Assembly: GCA_001800095.1 (NCBI GenBank) | Contig: MGUT01000015.1 | Coordinates: 10,677-21,712 of the forward strand | DNA length: 11,036 bases | Direction of reading: 5' to 3' | From: Elusimicrobia bacterium RIFCSPLOWO2_01_FULL_64_13 | Lineage (GTDB): Bacteria > Elusimicrobiota > Elusimicrobia > 2-02-FULL-39-32 | In this document: in pieces, positions 1 to 5,987 of the stretch | Numbering within the stretch: the stretch's first letter is position 1 | Layout: every line of letters starts with the position of its first letter | Translations under genes and position numbers: made by a program | The notes under the pieces: model-generated | The model's database searches: none | The model's input: the letters and a program-made list of their open reading frames with translations, nothing else | What the model was told of the DNA's origin: nothing

Positions 1-513
1 GCCATCCTCAAGGAAATGGCTGTGCCCGACGGCTATGTCCGCGCCGGCCCTCCGGGGTCGGGCCATTTCGCCAAACTCGTCCATAACGGCATCGAGTTCG
101 GCATGCTCCAGGCCATAGGGGAGGGGATTGACCTTCTGGAACATTACCGGGAAAAACTGAACGTGGCCGAGATCCTCCGCTCTTGGAGGCACGGGTCGGT
201 GATACGTTCCTGGCTCGTGGATCTCATGCACGAGGCGTATCAGAAGGAAGGGGGGTTGGCCGATGTGCCCGGTTACGTCGAAGACACGGGCGAGGTCAAT
301 TGGCTCGTGGCCGACGCCCTCCGCATGGAGGTCCCCATTCCCGTGATCTCCCAGGCGGCGATGCAGCTCTTCGCGTCCCGCGACCAGAAGAAGAACTGGG
401 CCAGGGCCGTCAACATGATGCGCCGCGGTTTCGGCGGCCACCCCTACGGCCCGTCCGAACCGGTCCGCCGCGAGCGCCGGGAAGGGCGCGTGGGAGAATT
501 CCCCCGGGACTAG
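1..513 (+). CDS. gnd: 6-phosphogluconate dehydrogenase, decarboxylating (C-terminal part, 5' end outside window)
   Basis: The frame is open from base 1 and ends at TAG 511-513, giving 170 residues of the C-terminal, all-helical half of a 6-phosphogluconate dehydrogenase. This enzyme oxidatively decarboxylates 6-phosphogluconate to ribulose 5-phosphate in the cytosolic pentose phosphate pathway. The signature GPPGSGHFAKLVHNGIEFG sits at residues 16-34. It carries the Lys (25) and Asn (29) that act in catalysis and substrate binding in this family. The GFGGHPYG stretch near the end matches the short YqeC/GntZ-type enzymes of about 300 residues, which end soon after a FGGH motif, rather than the 470-residue type. 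The Rossmann NAD(P) domain lies upstream of the window. The last 25 residues are rich in Arg and Glu and look like a non-conserved tail. The gene converges on hemW with 14 bases between the stops. No intrinsic terminator is visible in that gap. Confidence 0.9.
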   Translation, partial: AILKEMAVPDGYVRAGPPGSGHFAKLVHNGIEFGMLQAIGEGIDLLEHYREKLNVAEILRSWRHGSVIRSWLVDLMHEAYQKEGGLADVPGYVEDTGEVNWLVADALRMEVPIPVISQAAMQLFASRDQKKNWARAVNMMRRGFGGHPYGPSEPVRRERREGRVGEFPRD

Positions 514-527
514 CTATTCCGGATTTT

Positions 528-1631
528 TCAGTCGGCTGACAGCAGCTCTCTGAACAAAACGTTGGACGCCAGCCAGCCCGACCGGGTCATGCGGATCCGG
601 TCCTCTCCGCACTTCTGCAAAGAGCCTTCGGCGATGAACCGGGACAGGACCTGGCCGAAAAATCCCTCCGCCTCGGAATCGATCCTGGCGCCGTCGCTTA
701 GGCGGAGCGAGAGGATCAAGTCCTCTTCCGCTCTCTTCCGCCCCTCCAGACGTTCGGTCTCGGCGACCGGCGACAACCCCGTTTCCACGCGCTCGAGGTA
801 ATCGGACAGCCGCTCCGTGTTCCGCCAGCGCGCCCCTCCGTAGAATCCCGCAGCGGAGACCCCCGCCCCCAGGACCGGCAGGTTCTTCCAGTAGCGCAGG
901 TTGTGGCGGCATTCATATCCAGCCCTGGCGAAATTGGAGATTTCATAATGGCGGTATCCTTCCGATTCGAGGCGTTGGGACGCGGAGGCGTACATTTCGG
1001 CCTGGAGGTCATCATCCGGCCTGTATCCCGAACAGCCCAGGGCGCTGCGCTCGTCCACGTCCAGGGCGTAAGCGGACAGGTGCTCCGGCCCGAGAGCGAG
1101 GGCGAAATCGATGGTCTCCTTCCAATCCGCGAGAGTCTGCCCGGGCAGGCCGTAGATGAGGTCAACGTTCAAATTGGGAAATCCGGCTTCCCTGGCCGCT
1201 CGGAAGGCCCGGGCGAAGTCCGCCGCGGTATGGCGGCGGCCCATCTTTTTCAGGAGGCCGTCCTGGCCGGCCTGGAGCCCGAGGCTGACGCGATTGACGC
1301 CGAACGCCCGAAGATCCTGGAGCTTTTCCCGGCCGGTCCCGGCCGGCTCGCACTCCACGGTGATCTCCGCCCCGGGTTCCAGATGAAAGACCCGTCGGAC
1401 CGTCGCGAAGAGGACGCGGAACTCCTCTTCGGATAAAAGCGTCGGGGTCCCGCCTCCGACATAGACGCTGTCCAGGGCCATGCCCTTCCATCCCGCCAGC
1501 TCCATGGACAGGGCCCGCAGGTATCGCGGGATCTCCCCGCGGAGGCCGGGGAACGTGGCGAAATGACAGAACCTGCACTTGACCGCGCAGAAGGGGATAT
1601 GGATGTAGAGACCGGCGTCGGAGACGGCCAC
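528..1631 (-). CDS. hemW: HemW-type radical SAM heme chaperone (coproporphyrinogen oxidase-like)
   Basis: With GTG at 1631 as start, the protein has 367 residues, close to the 375-380 typical of HemW. Early in the protein, HIPFCAVKCRFC supplies the CX3CX2C cysteines (residues 15, 19, 22) for the 4Fe-4S cluster. GGGTP at about 59-63 is the SAM-binding glycine motif. Further on come the family blocks VSLGLQ, NVDLIYGLPGQT, HYEISNFA and the C-terminal HemW domain (RMTRSGWLASNVLF). HemN has a fourth cysteine two residues after the third; here it is absent (CRFCHF), which fits the HemW heme-transfer branch rather than true coproporphyrinogen oxidase. An in-frame ATG at 1796 would add 55 Arg/Pro-rich residues read antisense-like through the end of the upstream gene, so it is not the start. 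TTG 1637 is the other option and overlaps the upstream TGA. Either way the gene is tightly coupled to its upstream neighbour and has no clear Shine-Dalgarno. HemW would help load heme into respiratory proteins, fitting the cytochromes to the right. Confidence 0.88.
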   Translation of the reverse strand: MAVSDAGLYIHIPFCAVKCRFCHFATFPGLRGEIPRYLRALSMELAGWKGMALDSVYVGGGTPTLLSEEEFRVLFATVRRVFHLEPGAEITVECEPAGTGREKLQDLRAFGVNRVSLGLQAGQDGLLKKMGRRHTAADFARAFRAAREAGFPNLNVDLIYGLPGQTLADWKETIDFALALGPEHLSAYALDVDERSALGCSGYRPDDDLQAEMYASASQRLESEGYRHYEISNFARAGYECRHNLRYWKNLPVLGAGVSAAGFYGGARWRNTERLSDYLERVETGLSPVAETERLEGRKRAEEDLILSLRLSDGARIDSEAEGFFGQVLSRFIAEGSLQKCGEDRIRMTRSGWLASNVLFRELLSAD

Positions 1632-1633
1632 GG

Positions 1634-3511
1634 TCAACGGACGGCGAGGGAAAGCTGGTCGATGGCGTAGAAGCTCGGGCCGGGCCTGGTCCGGCTCGCC
1701 GAGATCCAAACGCCCTGGATGCGGTCGAGGTCGAGCGAGGCGTCTCCGCCCCAGAGGTAGACGAGGTCCTTGACGGGGATCTCGATTTCCTGCCATTGGT
1801 CCGGGCCCTGGAGGGCCGCGAACGTCCAGCCGAACGTGGACCCGTCGTTATCGGCCAGCTTGAACTCGAAGCGATTGGGCTCTCCGGACCACTTGAAGAA
1901 GAACCGGATGACGCTCCGGTCCCGCAGGACGAACGGGAAGCTTTTATGGATCTGGACCCAGTTCCCCAGGGACGGGTCGTAGGCGAACCCGATCGCCCGG
2001 TTTCTCACGCCGGGAACGCTGACGATATTGGCCGGGCCCTTTTCGCTTTCGATTTTCCAGCCCTCGATGCCGTCGCAGGAGTCGAGGATCCCCGTCGCGG
2101 GCTTCGCGCCTGATTTTTTTGCGGAGGGTTTGAGGGTCAGTTCGTCGATGGAGATACTCCCCTGCCCTCCCTCTCCCGCGCTCAAAGCGAAATAAATCTG
2201 GCTCACGCCGTCCAGATGGGGGTCGCCTCCCCACCAGTAGGCGAGACCGTCCAAATCGACTTCGAGCTTTTCCCAGGGCCGGTCCGGGGGGATGGAGATC
2301 TTGGCTCCGTAGTTGGTGCCGTCGGCGTCCACGAGCTTGAGTTCGAGGTCGTTGGCCTTCCGGCCCGAAGTTTTCAGGAAAAACTGGAGGGTCTTGCCCC
2401 GGGGATTCGAGATGGCGAAATCCTTTTTGATCTGCACCCAGAGTTTCCGGCCGCCGTTCCCCAGGTCGTAATCCATCCGGAGGGCCTGGCCCTCGCGTCC
2501 CGGGACCGGGCTCAAGCCGACTGTGGCGCCCGGGGCTTCGGAAGAGACCCAATCGTTCGAGCCGAAATCGTCGAGGAGGAGGCCCTGGGGCGGAAAGAAA
2601 GGTTCGGGGGCTTCCCTCCCGGTCAGCTGATTGAAAACCCCCGCGATGGGCATGCGTTCGAAGGCGGGGGCTTGGGCGGGAAATCCTCCCGTTCCGGCGC
2701 CCGGCTCGGAAACCGGAGCCGCCTTTGCCGGATCCTTCGCGGCCTCGTCCTTCCCGTTCCGCGGAGCCGGGAACCGGGCCATGACGGCATAGGTCCCGAT
2801 GGCCGCCGCCAGGAGGAGCCCGGCCAGGATCTGTCGGGTACGGCCGGTCAGGCGCGCTGAAGGGAGAGGATCGCTTTCCGTCAGAGTTCTTTCCGGGTCC
2901 GGAGGGAACGGCGCGGGAGACGGCTCCTTTTTTCTGTGAGGCGGCTGGGCCCGGTGCGGGGGCTTGACGGTTTCGGCGCGATGGTCCCGCTCGGAGAGGA
3001 GCTCCGCTTTCCGGGCGGAACCGTTCGTCCCTTCCCGTTCAGCCAGGATTTTCTCGACCTTCCCGATGAAGTTCAGGGCCCGGTGATAAGCGTCGTCCCT
3101 CTGCTCGGAAACGGCCGGCTCGTCCGTGTTGATGGCCAGCTTGATGTCGAGGCAGTTGGCGGGATTCTTCTCGTTGTACGACGTGATGTCGGACTGGATC
3201 CGGAGCGCCGCCTGGAGGACGTCCTGGGAGCTGTTGAAAGTGATGAGGTAGGCGTACCCGACGTTCTTGATGATGGTGCCGCGGTTGAGCGCGATCGAGG
3301 AATCGATCAGGGAATGGAAAGTGCGCTGGATGCCGGTCACGTCTTCGCGGCTCAAGGCCGGGGGCATTCCGGTGAACCCGGTCAGGTTCACGAGCATGAA
3401 GTTGTGCCGGCGGACCGGAGCGCCCGGGTTGTCCGTCTGGACGGCCAGTCCCGCGCCGGCTTCCGGAGGAACGTAATCAAAATGCTCTTCGGCCAAATTC
3501 TCCGCCTTCAT
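1634..3511 (-). CDS. Membrane protein: degenerate class III cyclase-like domain, one TM helix, two jelly-roll domains
   Basis: The protein has 625 residues. Residues 36-150 follow the class III adenylate/guanylate cyclase pattern: FMLVNLTGFTGM stands where cyclases have D-I-x-GFT, and IIKNVGYAYLITF where they have IGDGFLATF. Both metal-binding Asp are replaced (Asn42, Tyr86), so catalysis is unlikely. A Pro/Arg/Glu-rich linker leads to one hydrophobic segment (about 228-246), then an Ala/Pro-rich linker. Two homologous beta-rich domains follow (about 312-461 and 476-624), each with DDF/DSCDG openings, a WVQI(K/H)K(D/S)F strand and a YxWGGD motif. They resemble galactose-binding-like or carbohydrate-binding-module jelly rolls. 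The layout implies a cytosolic sensor-like domain and extracytoplasmic ligand-binding domains. ATG 3511 is preceded by AGGGAG at short spacing, and no other Met occurs before residue 39. It is the first gene of a two-gene unit with hemW. Function is unknown; binding of sugar, polysaccharide or another ligand outside the membrane is inference. Confidence 0.82.
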   Translation of the reverse strand: MKAENLAEEHFDYVPPEAGAGLAVQTDNPGAPVRRHNFMLVNLTGFTGMPPALSREDVTGIQRTFHSLIDSSIALNRGTIIKNVGYAYLITFNSSQDVLQAALRIQSDITSYNEKNPANCLDIKLAINTDEPAVSEQRDDAYHRALNFIGKVEKILAEREGTNGSARKAELLSERDHRAETVKPPHRAQPPHRKKEPSPAPFPPDPERTLTESDPLPSARLTGRTRQILAGLLLAAAIGTYAVMARFPAPRNGKDEAAKDPAKAAPVSEPGAGTGGFPAQAPAFERMPIAGVFNQLTGREAPEPFFPPQGLLLDDFGSNDWVSSEAPGATVGLSPVPGREGQALRMDYDLGNGGRKLWVQIKKDFAISNPRGKTLQFFLKTSGRKANDLELKLVDADGTNYGAKISIPPDRPWEKLEVDLDGLAYWWGGDPHLDGVSQIYFALSAGEGGQGSISIDELTLKPSAKKSGAKPATGILDSCDGIEGWKIESEKGPANIVSVPGVRNRAIGFAYDPSLGNWVQIHKSFPFVLRDRSVIRFFFKWSGEPNRFEFKLADNDGSTFGWTFAALQGPDQWQEIEIPVKDLVYLWGGDASLDLDRIQGVWISASRTRPGPSFYAIDQLSLAVR

Positions 3512-3553
3512 CTCTCCCTAGTCCGCCCCAAAGCAAAAAAGACACATCCCCAT

Positions 3554-3574
3554 CCGATCCTGTCCGGCGATCGG
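3554..3574 (-). promoter_or_regulatory. Hairpin in the long leader of the pseudocyclase-hemW unit
   Basis: A perfect 6-bp inverted repeat (CCGATC/GATCGG) with a 9-base loop lies in the predicted 5' leader, about 43 bases ahead of the ATG. On the minus strand, a run of six T follows the hairpin by about 14 bases. That gap is too long for a standard intrinsic terminator. I recognise no riboswitch class in the leader. Confidence 0.25.
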
Positions 3575-3666
3575 GCGATGCATCCCGGCTGAATCCGCCC
3601 TGTCGAGCCCAGCGGAACTTATCGGGTGTGACATAAAAACGGGCAACAAACGCTAACTAACAATGG

Positions 3667-3694
3667 ATTATAGCAGAATATGGAATTAATTCAA
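3667..3694 (-). promoter_or_regulatory. Sigma70-type promoter for the pseudocyclase-hemW unit
   Basis: On the minus strand, TTGAAT (3694-3689) and a perfect TATAAT (3672-3667) are separated by 16 bases. An A/T-rich stretch with a run of T (about 3695-3720) lies just upstream and could act as an UP element. The surroundings are strikingly AT-rich compared with the coding DNA. The start of transcription would be near 3660, leaving a leader of about 150 bases before the ATG at 3511. This fits the standard promoter consensus well; use in the cell is untested. Confidence 0.7.
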
Positions 3695-3740
3695 GAAAAA
3701 AATCACTATTTATTTATACGGACCGGGTCCGGGACCGGAA

Positions 3741-4112
3741 TCAGGCGCGTGATTTTTTCAGGCAGTCGTCCACTTTTTGGATGAGTTCGTTCACGCCGAA
3801 TGGCTTGGCGATGAACGCGGCGACGTTCGTGGACATCCGGAAGATTTCCTGGGTGTGGGACTTGGAGGTCACCACGATCAATGGGATGGCGCGGGTCTCA
3901 TCGTGCTCGAGGAGCTTGGACTGGATGACGTAACCGTCCATGTTGGGCAGGAGGAGGTCCAGGAGGATCAGGTCGGGACGGATGGAGCGGGCCAGCTCCA
4001 CCGCCCTTCCCCCGTCGCCCGTGTGATGGGTCTGGTGCCCCCGGTGCTGGAGGACCATCTCGATCAGCTCCACGATGAGGACCTGGTCTTCTACGATCAA
4101 TATCTTGGCCAT
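3741..4112 (-). CDS. Stand-alone CheY-like receiver (response regulator) protein
   Basis: This is a single receiver domain of 123 residues with no output domain. The acidic pair Glu8-Asp9 follows the first strand (KILIVEDQ). The phosphoacceptor is Asp52 in LILLDLLLPNMDG. Thr82 (VVTSK) and Lys103 (AKPFG) complete the conserved active site, so it should be phosphorylated by a histidine kinase, but no kinase is encoded here. Such proteins signal by protein-protein contact (motility, phosphorelay or adaptor roles). ATG 4112 is the natural start just before the first beta strand; its ribosome-binding site is weak. The gene is divergent from the Crp/Fnr gene and sits upstream of the pseudocyclase unit on the same strand. 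That unit has its own promoter, so the receiver is probably a separate transcript. No clean terminator is seen after it: a small imperfect hairpin at 3724-3739 lacks an adjacent T run. Confidence 0.93.
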   Translation of the reverse strand: MAKILIVEDQVLIVELIEMVLQHRGHQTHHTGDGGRAVELARSIRPDLILLDLLLPNMDGYVIQSKLLEHDETRAIPLIVVTSKSHTQEIFRMSTNVAAFIAKPFGVNELIQKVDDCLKKSRA

Positions 4113-4213
4113 GGAAGCTATCCGGAGGCCATGATATTAAATTCCCGCGGGGAAATCAAAAGCGCCGTCGCCGGCGCGGTGGGATTACGGTCTAAAAATG
4201 ATAAAATGACTCC
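4113..4213. promoter_or_regulatory. Divergent control region between receiver and Crp/Fnr-type genes
   Basis: Both start codons face outward from these 101 bases. Rightward, TAAAAT (4202-4207) is a good -10 with its end only 6 bases before the ATG at 4214, so the transcript may start at the ATG itself; no convincing -35 is seen. Leftward, TAATAT (minus strand, 4139-4134) is a possible -10. Two inverted repeats are present: TTCCC-GCG-GGGAA (4142-4154), which would overlap the leftward promoter and could be an operator, and GCGCCG-TCGC-CGGCGC (4162-4177), a GC hairpin. Neither matches an operator I know. Confidence 0.4.
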
Positions 4214-4894
4214 ATGCCTCTTTCCAGCGCGGAACTGCAAGGTTTCCTGTCCAGGATCCAGCCTTTCAGCCATCTGACCCGGGGAGAGATCAAGGAGGTC
4301 GGTTCGCACCTGCGCGAGGCGGGCTATCAGCGCGGGCAGACCATCTATAACGAGGGGGACGCGGCCGACAGCGTGTGGGTGGTGTTCGAGGGCAGGGTCC
4401 AGATCCTCAAATATACTTCCGAAGGCCGCACTTTCGCCATCGAAAGCCTGGGCCGGGGCGAACTCTTCGGGACGCTCTGCCGCCTGGGCGGGAACGGCAA
4501 GTGCTATCCCTGCACGGCCGTGGCCGCCGGACCCACCAAGGTGCTCCGGATCCTCGACCGCGTGTTCCTCGATTTTTACGTCAGGAGCCCCGGCATGGTC
4601 CGGGGAGTCTGCGCCCTCTGTTCCCGCCGGCTCAAGGACGTGCAGGACCTCCGCTGCATGGGCCAGGAATCCGTGCCCGTGCGGGTCGCCACGATCCTCA
4701 TCCGTCTTTTCCATGTCCACGGACCGGTCATTCCCTTCACGAAAAAGGAGATCGCCGAACTGTCCGGGACCACTCTGGAAACCACCTTCCGCGTCCTGAC
4801 CCAGTTCCAGAAGAAGGGCCTTCTCCTCTCCCTTCACAAGAAAATCCAGATCAAGAAATTCGAAGACCTCAAGACCCTGACCGATACCCTGTAA
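4214..4894 (+). CDS. Crp/Fnr-family transcriptional regulator, cysteine-rich
   Basis: The protein has 226 residues. It has an N-terminal cyclic-nucleotide-binding-type beta barrel (about 15-125), a dimerisation helix (about 125-155) and a winged helix-turn-helix (about 155-226). The recognition region SGTTLETTFRVLTQF keeps Glu189 and Arg193, the pair that reads the TGA core in Crp and Fnr sites. In the phosphate-binding cassette the Arg-Ser that holds cAMP is missing: GELFGTLCRLGGNGKCYPC runs through it instead, so cAMP is an unlikely ligand. Six cysteines occur (89, 97, 100, 133, 136, 148), including two CX2C pairs. None is in the N-terminal position used by E. coli Fnr for its 4Fe-4S cluster. 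Oxygen, NO or redox sensing is therefore plausible but inferred. An in-frame TAA lies at 4202-4204, so ATG 4214 is the first possible start; it has no Shine-Dalgarno. A matching palindrome lies just downstream. Confidence 0.92.
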   Translation: MPLSSAELQGFLSRIQPFSHLTRGEIKEVGSHLREAGYQRGQTIYNEGDAADSVWVVFEGRVQILKYTSEGRTFAIESLGRGELFGTLCRLGGNGKCYPCTAVAAGPTKVLRILDRVFLDFYVRSPGMVRGVCALCSRRLKDVQDLRCMGQESVPVRVATILIRLFHVHGPVIPFTKKEIAELSGTTLETTFRVLTQFQKKGLLLSLHKKIQIKKFEDLKTLTDTL

Positions 4895-4921
4895 GACCGC
4901 CTCCCGCCCGCCCCCCGCGGA

Positions 4922-4939
4922 CTATGATCTGCGTCATAG
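4922..4939. promoter_or_regulatory. Crp/Fnr-type operator palindrome (CTATGA-N6-TCATAG)
   Basis: A perfect 6-bp inverted repeat with a 6-base spacer is centred at 4930.5. Its core TGAT-CTGC-GTCA matches the general layout of Fnr/Dnr boxes (TTGAT-N4-ATCAA) and has the TGA-N6-TCA spacing of Crp sites. Relative to the -10 at 4961-4966, with a start near 4972-4973, the centre falls at about -41.5 to -42.5, the class II activator position. The regulator encoded immediately upstream is the obvious candidate to bind it; this is inference. Confidence 0.65.
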
Positions 4940-4960
4940 ACGGCAAATCCATCCCGCTGG

Positions 4961-4966
4961 TATACT
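4961..4966 (+). promoter_or_regulatory. -10 element (TATACT) of an activator-dependent promoter
   Basis: TATACT matches the sigma70 -10 consensus at 5 of 6 bases. No recognisable -35 hexamer lies 16-18 bases upstream; the palindrome covers that zone, as expected for a promoter that needs a class II activator. Transcription would start about 9 bases before ATG 4982, so the leader is very short. AAGG lies directly against the ATG, too close for normal ribosome binding. Confidence 0.5.
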
Positions 4967-4981
4967 CATAGCGGTGCAAGG

Positions 4982-5377
4982 ATGAAAGCGCGGCCGATCC
5001 AGGTTCGCCGGTTTAAGGACGCGAAAGGCGGTTACCGCGTGCTGGCTTCCTGGAGGCGTCCGGAACGGGCCGTCCGCGAAGCTAAAGTGGATCTTTGGAT
5101 CCCGGAGCTGGCGCCGCGGGTGGGCCTCATGCGGAGCTACCGGCAGGGGCGGATCGGTTGGAAGGAATTGAATGAGCTTTACGCCTGCCAGCTCCGGTCT
5201 CCGGAAGCCCAGAATCTGTTGAAACCTCTGGCGCTGCTGTCGGTCCGGAGGAACATGGTGCTTTTGTGCGACTGTCCGGGAGGGACGAAATGCCCGAACC
5301 GGGTCCTGATCCAGGAATTGGAGAGCTGCCGCCGCGACGGCAATTTCGCCTTGAAACTCCATGAAAGGGACGCCTGA
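4982..5377 (+). CDS. DUF488 family protein
   Basis: The protein has 131 residues and matches the DUF488 pattern. It contains a DLWIPELAPRVGLMRSY block (37-53; family form is D-x-W-x-x-E-L-A-P), a GWKELNELY helix (59-67), then VLLCDCPGGTKCPNRVLIQEL (93-113). The last block corresponds to the family's C-terminal LLC...C-H-R segment, with Asn in place of the usual His before Arg. Cys96, Cys98 and Cys104 could be reactive or metal-binding. The molecular function of DUF488 is not established. The gene is first in a likely unit with the hemerythrin-like gene 41 bases downstream, behind a Crp/Fnr-type palindrome. A role in redox or nitrosative stress is therefore suggested by context only. ATG 4982 is the only reasonable start. 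Confidence 0.85.
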   Translation: MKARPIQVRRFKDAKGGYRVLASWRRPERAVREAKVDLWIPELAPRVGLMRSYRQGRIGWKELNELYACQLRSPEAQNLLKPLALLSVRRNMVLLCDCPGGTKCPNRVLIQELESCRRDGNFALKLHERDA

Positions 5378-5418
5378 ATTTGTTTTGACGGCCCAGGCGG
5401 CCCGGGAGGTTTACGAAA

Positions 5419-5880
5419 GTGATGACCATGGATATCGATCACCTGCTGGCTGAAGACCACGGGAGGCTTCGCGCGGATCTGGTCAGGATCCGGCAGAACT
5501 TGTCCCGTCCGGGCGTGCGGGACCTCATCAGGGCGTTCATCTCCGATTACGAGATGCACGAGAGCATCGAGGAGGAATTCCTGCTTCCCGTCGTCCGCGA
5601 GTATCTCGGGAGCCGCCGTAATCCCGGTCTGGTGCAGAGCTATGAAGAGGAGCACGAAAGGATCTGGGGGCTTCTCGAGCAGATGATGGACGCCCTGAAC
5701 TTCACGCGCTATCGCGAGCTGCAGAAGACCTTCTTCGATATCGCCGCCTCCTCGGAAGCCCATTTCGCCTACGAGGAACGCGTCCTCTTCCGGGTGATCC
5801 GCGAAGTGATAGAGCCGGAGGTCCTGGCCAAGATCGGGGAGAGGGCTGAAGCGCGCATGGCGCGCTTCGCGCTCCATTGA
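5419..5880 (+). CDS. Hemerythrin-like (HHE domain) protein
   Basis: The protein has 153 residues and forms a predicted four-helix bundle. Candidate di-iron ligands are spaced as in HHE proteins: His14 (EDHGRL), His47 and Glu51 (YEMHESIEEE), His79 (YEEEHERI), and His115 and Glu119 (EAHFAYEE). Such proteins bind O2 or NO, or help repair or store iron, in the cytosol; there is no signal peptide. GGGAGG at 5404-5409 serves the start. GTG 5419 is 9 bases away and ATG 5422 is 12, with another ATG at 5428, so the N-terminus is uncertain by one to three residues. The gene lies 41 bases after the DUF488 gene on the same strand with no promoter between, so it is probably co-transcribed from the Crp/Fnr-controlled promoter. 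It ends before a new promoter at 5925. Confidence 0.9.
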   Translation: MMTMDIDHLLAEDHGRLRADLVRIRQNLSRPGVRDLIRAFISDYEMHESIEEEFLLPVVREYLGSRRNPGLVQSYEEEHERIWGLLEQMMDALNFTRYRELQKTFFDIAASSEAHFAYEERVLFRVIREVIEPEVLAKIGERAEARMARFALH

Positions 5881-5923
5881 CTGACGTCGAGAGGGGCGGG
5901 AGTTCGAGCTGCGGGGAAATGCG

Positions 5924-5953
5924 CTTGCAAAACTGTTTTTTGCGAGTTATCAT
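5924..5953 (+). promoter_or_regulatory. Promoter overlapped by an inverted repeat, upstream of the lipoprotein cytochrome gene
   Basis: TTGCAA (5925-5930) and TATCAT (5948-5953) are separated by 17 bases, a reasonable sigma70 promoter with transcription starting near 5960. A 9-base inverted repeat (5924-5932 and 5938-5946, one mismatch, 5-base loop) covers the -35 and most of the spacer, where a repressor would act. The T run is inside the repeat arm, so it is not an intrinsic terminator for the hemerythrin gene. Confidence 0.5.
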
Positions 5954-5987
5954 ATGCTTCAGATTCTTCGACAAAGGAGTCGAGTGA

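Noticed and set aside
514..527. Terminator between the converging dehydrogenase and hemW genes
   Set aside because: The 14-base gap has no stem; termination must rely on something else or lie within the coding ends.
1632..1796. N-terminal extension of hemW from ATG 1796
   Set aside because: The added 55 residues are Arg/Pro-rich, lie wholly inside the upstream gene's coding end, and precede the conserved YIHIPFC start region. GTG 1631 gives the normal family length.
2936..3592. Plus-strand open frame opposite the pseudocyclase N-terminus
   Set aside because: It has no domain and spans the AT-rich promoter-proximal leader. The minus-strand frame has recognisable domains and a ribosome site.
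3626..3633. Crp half-site (GTGTGACA) upstream of the pseudocyclase gene
   Set aside because: No matching TCACA half lies at the required spacing.
4162..4177. GC hairpin followed by four T on the minus strand as an intrinsic terminator
   Set aside because: No gene lies upstream on that strand to be terminated and the T run is short. It is kept only as part of the divergent control region.
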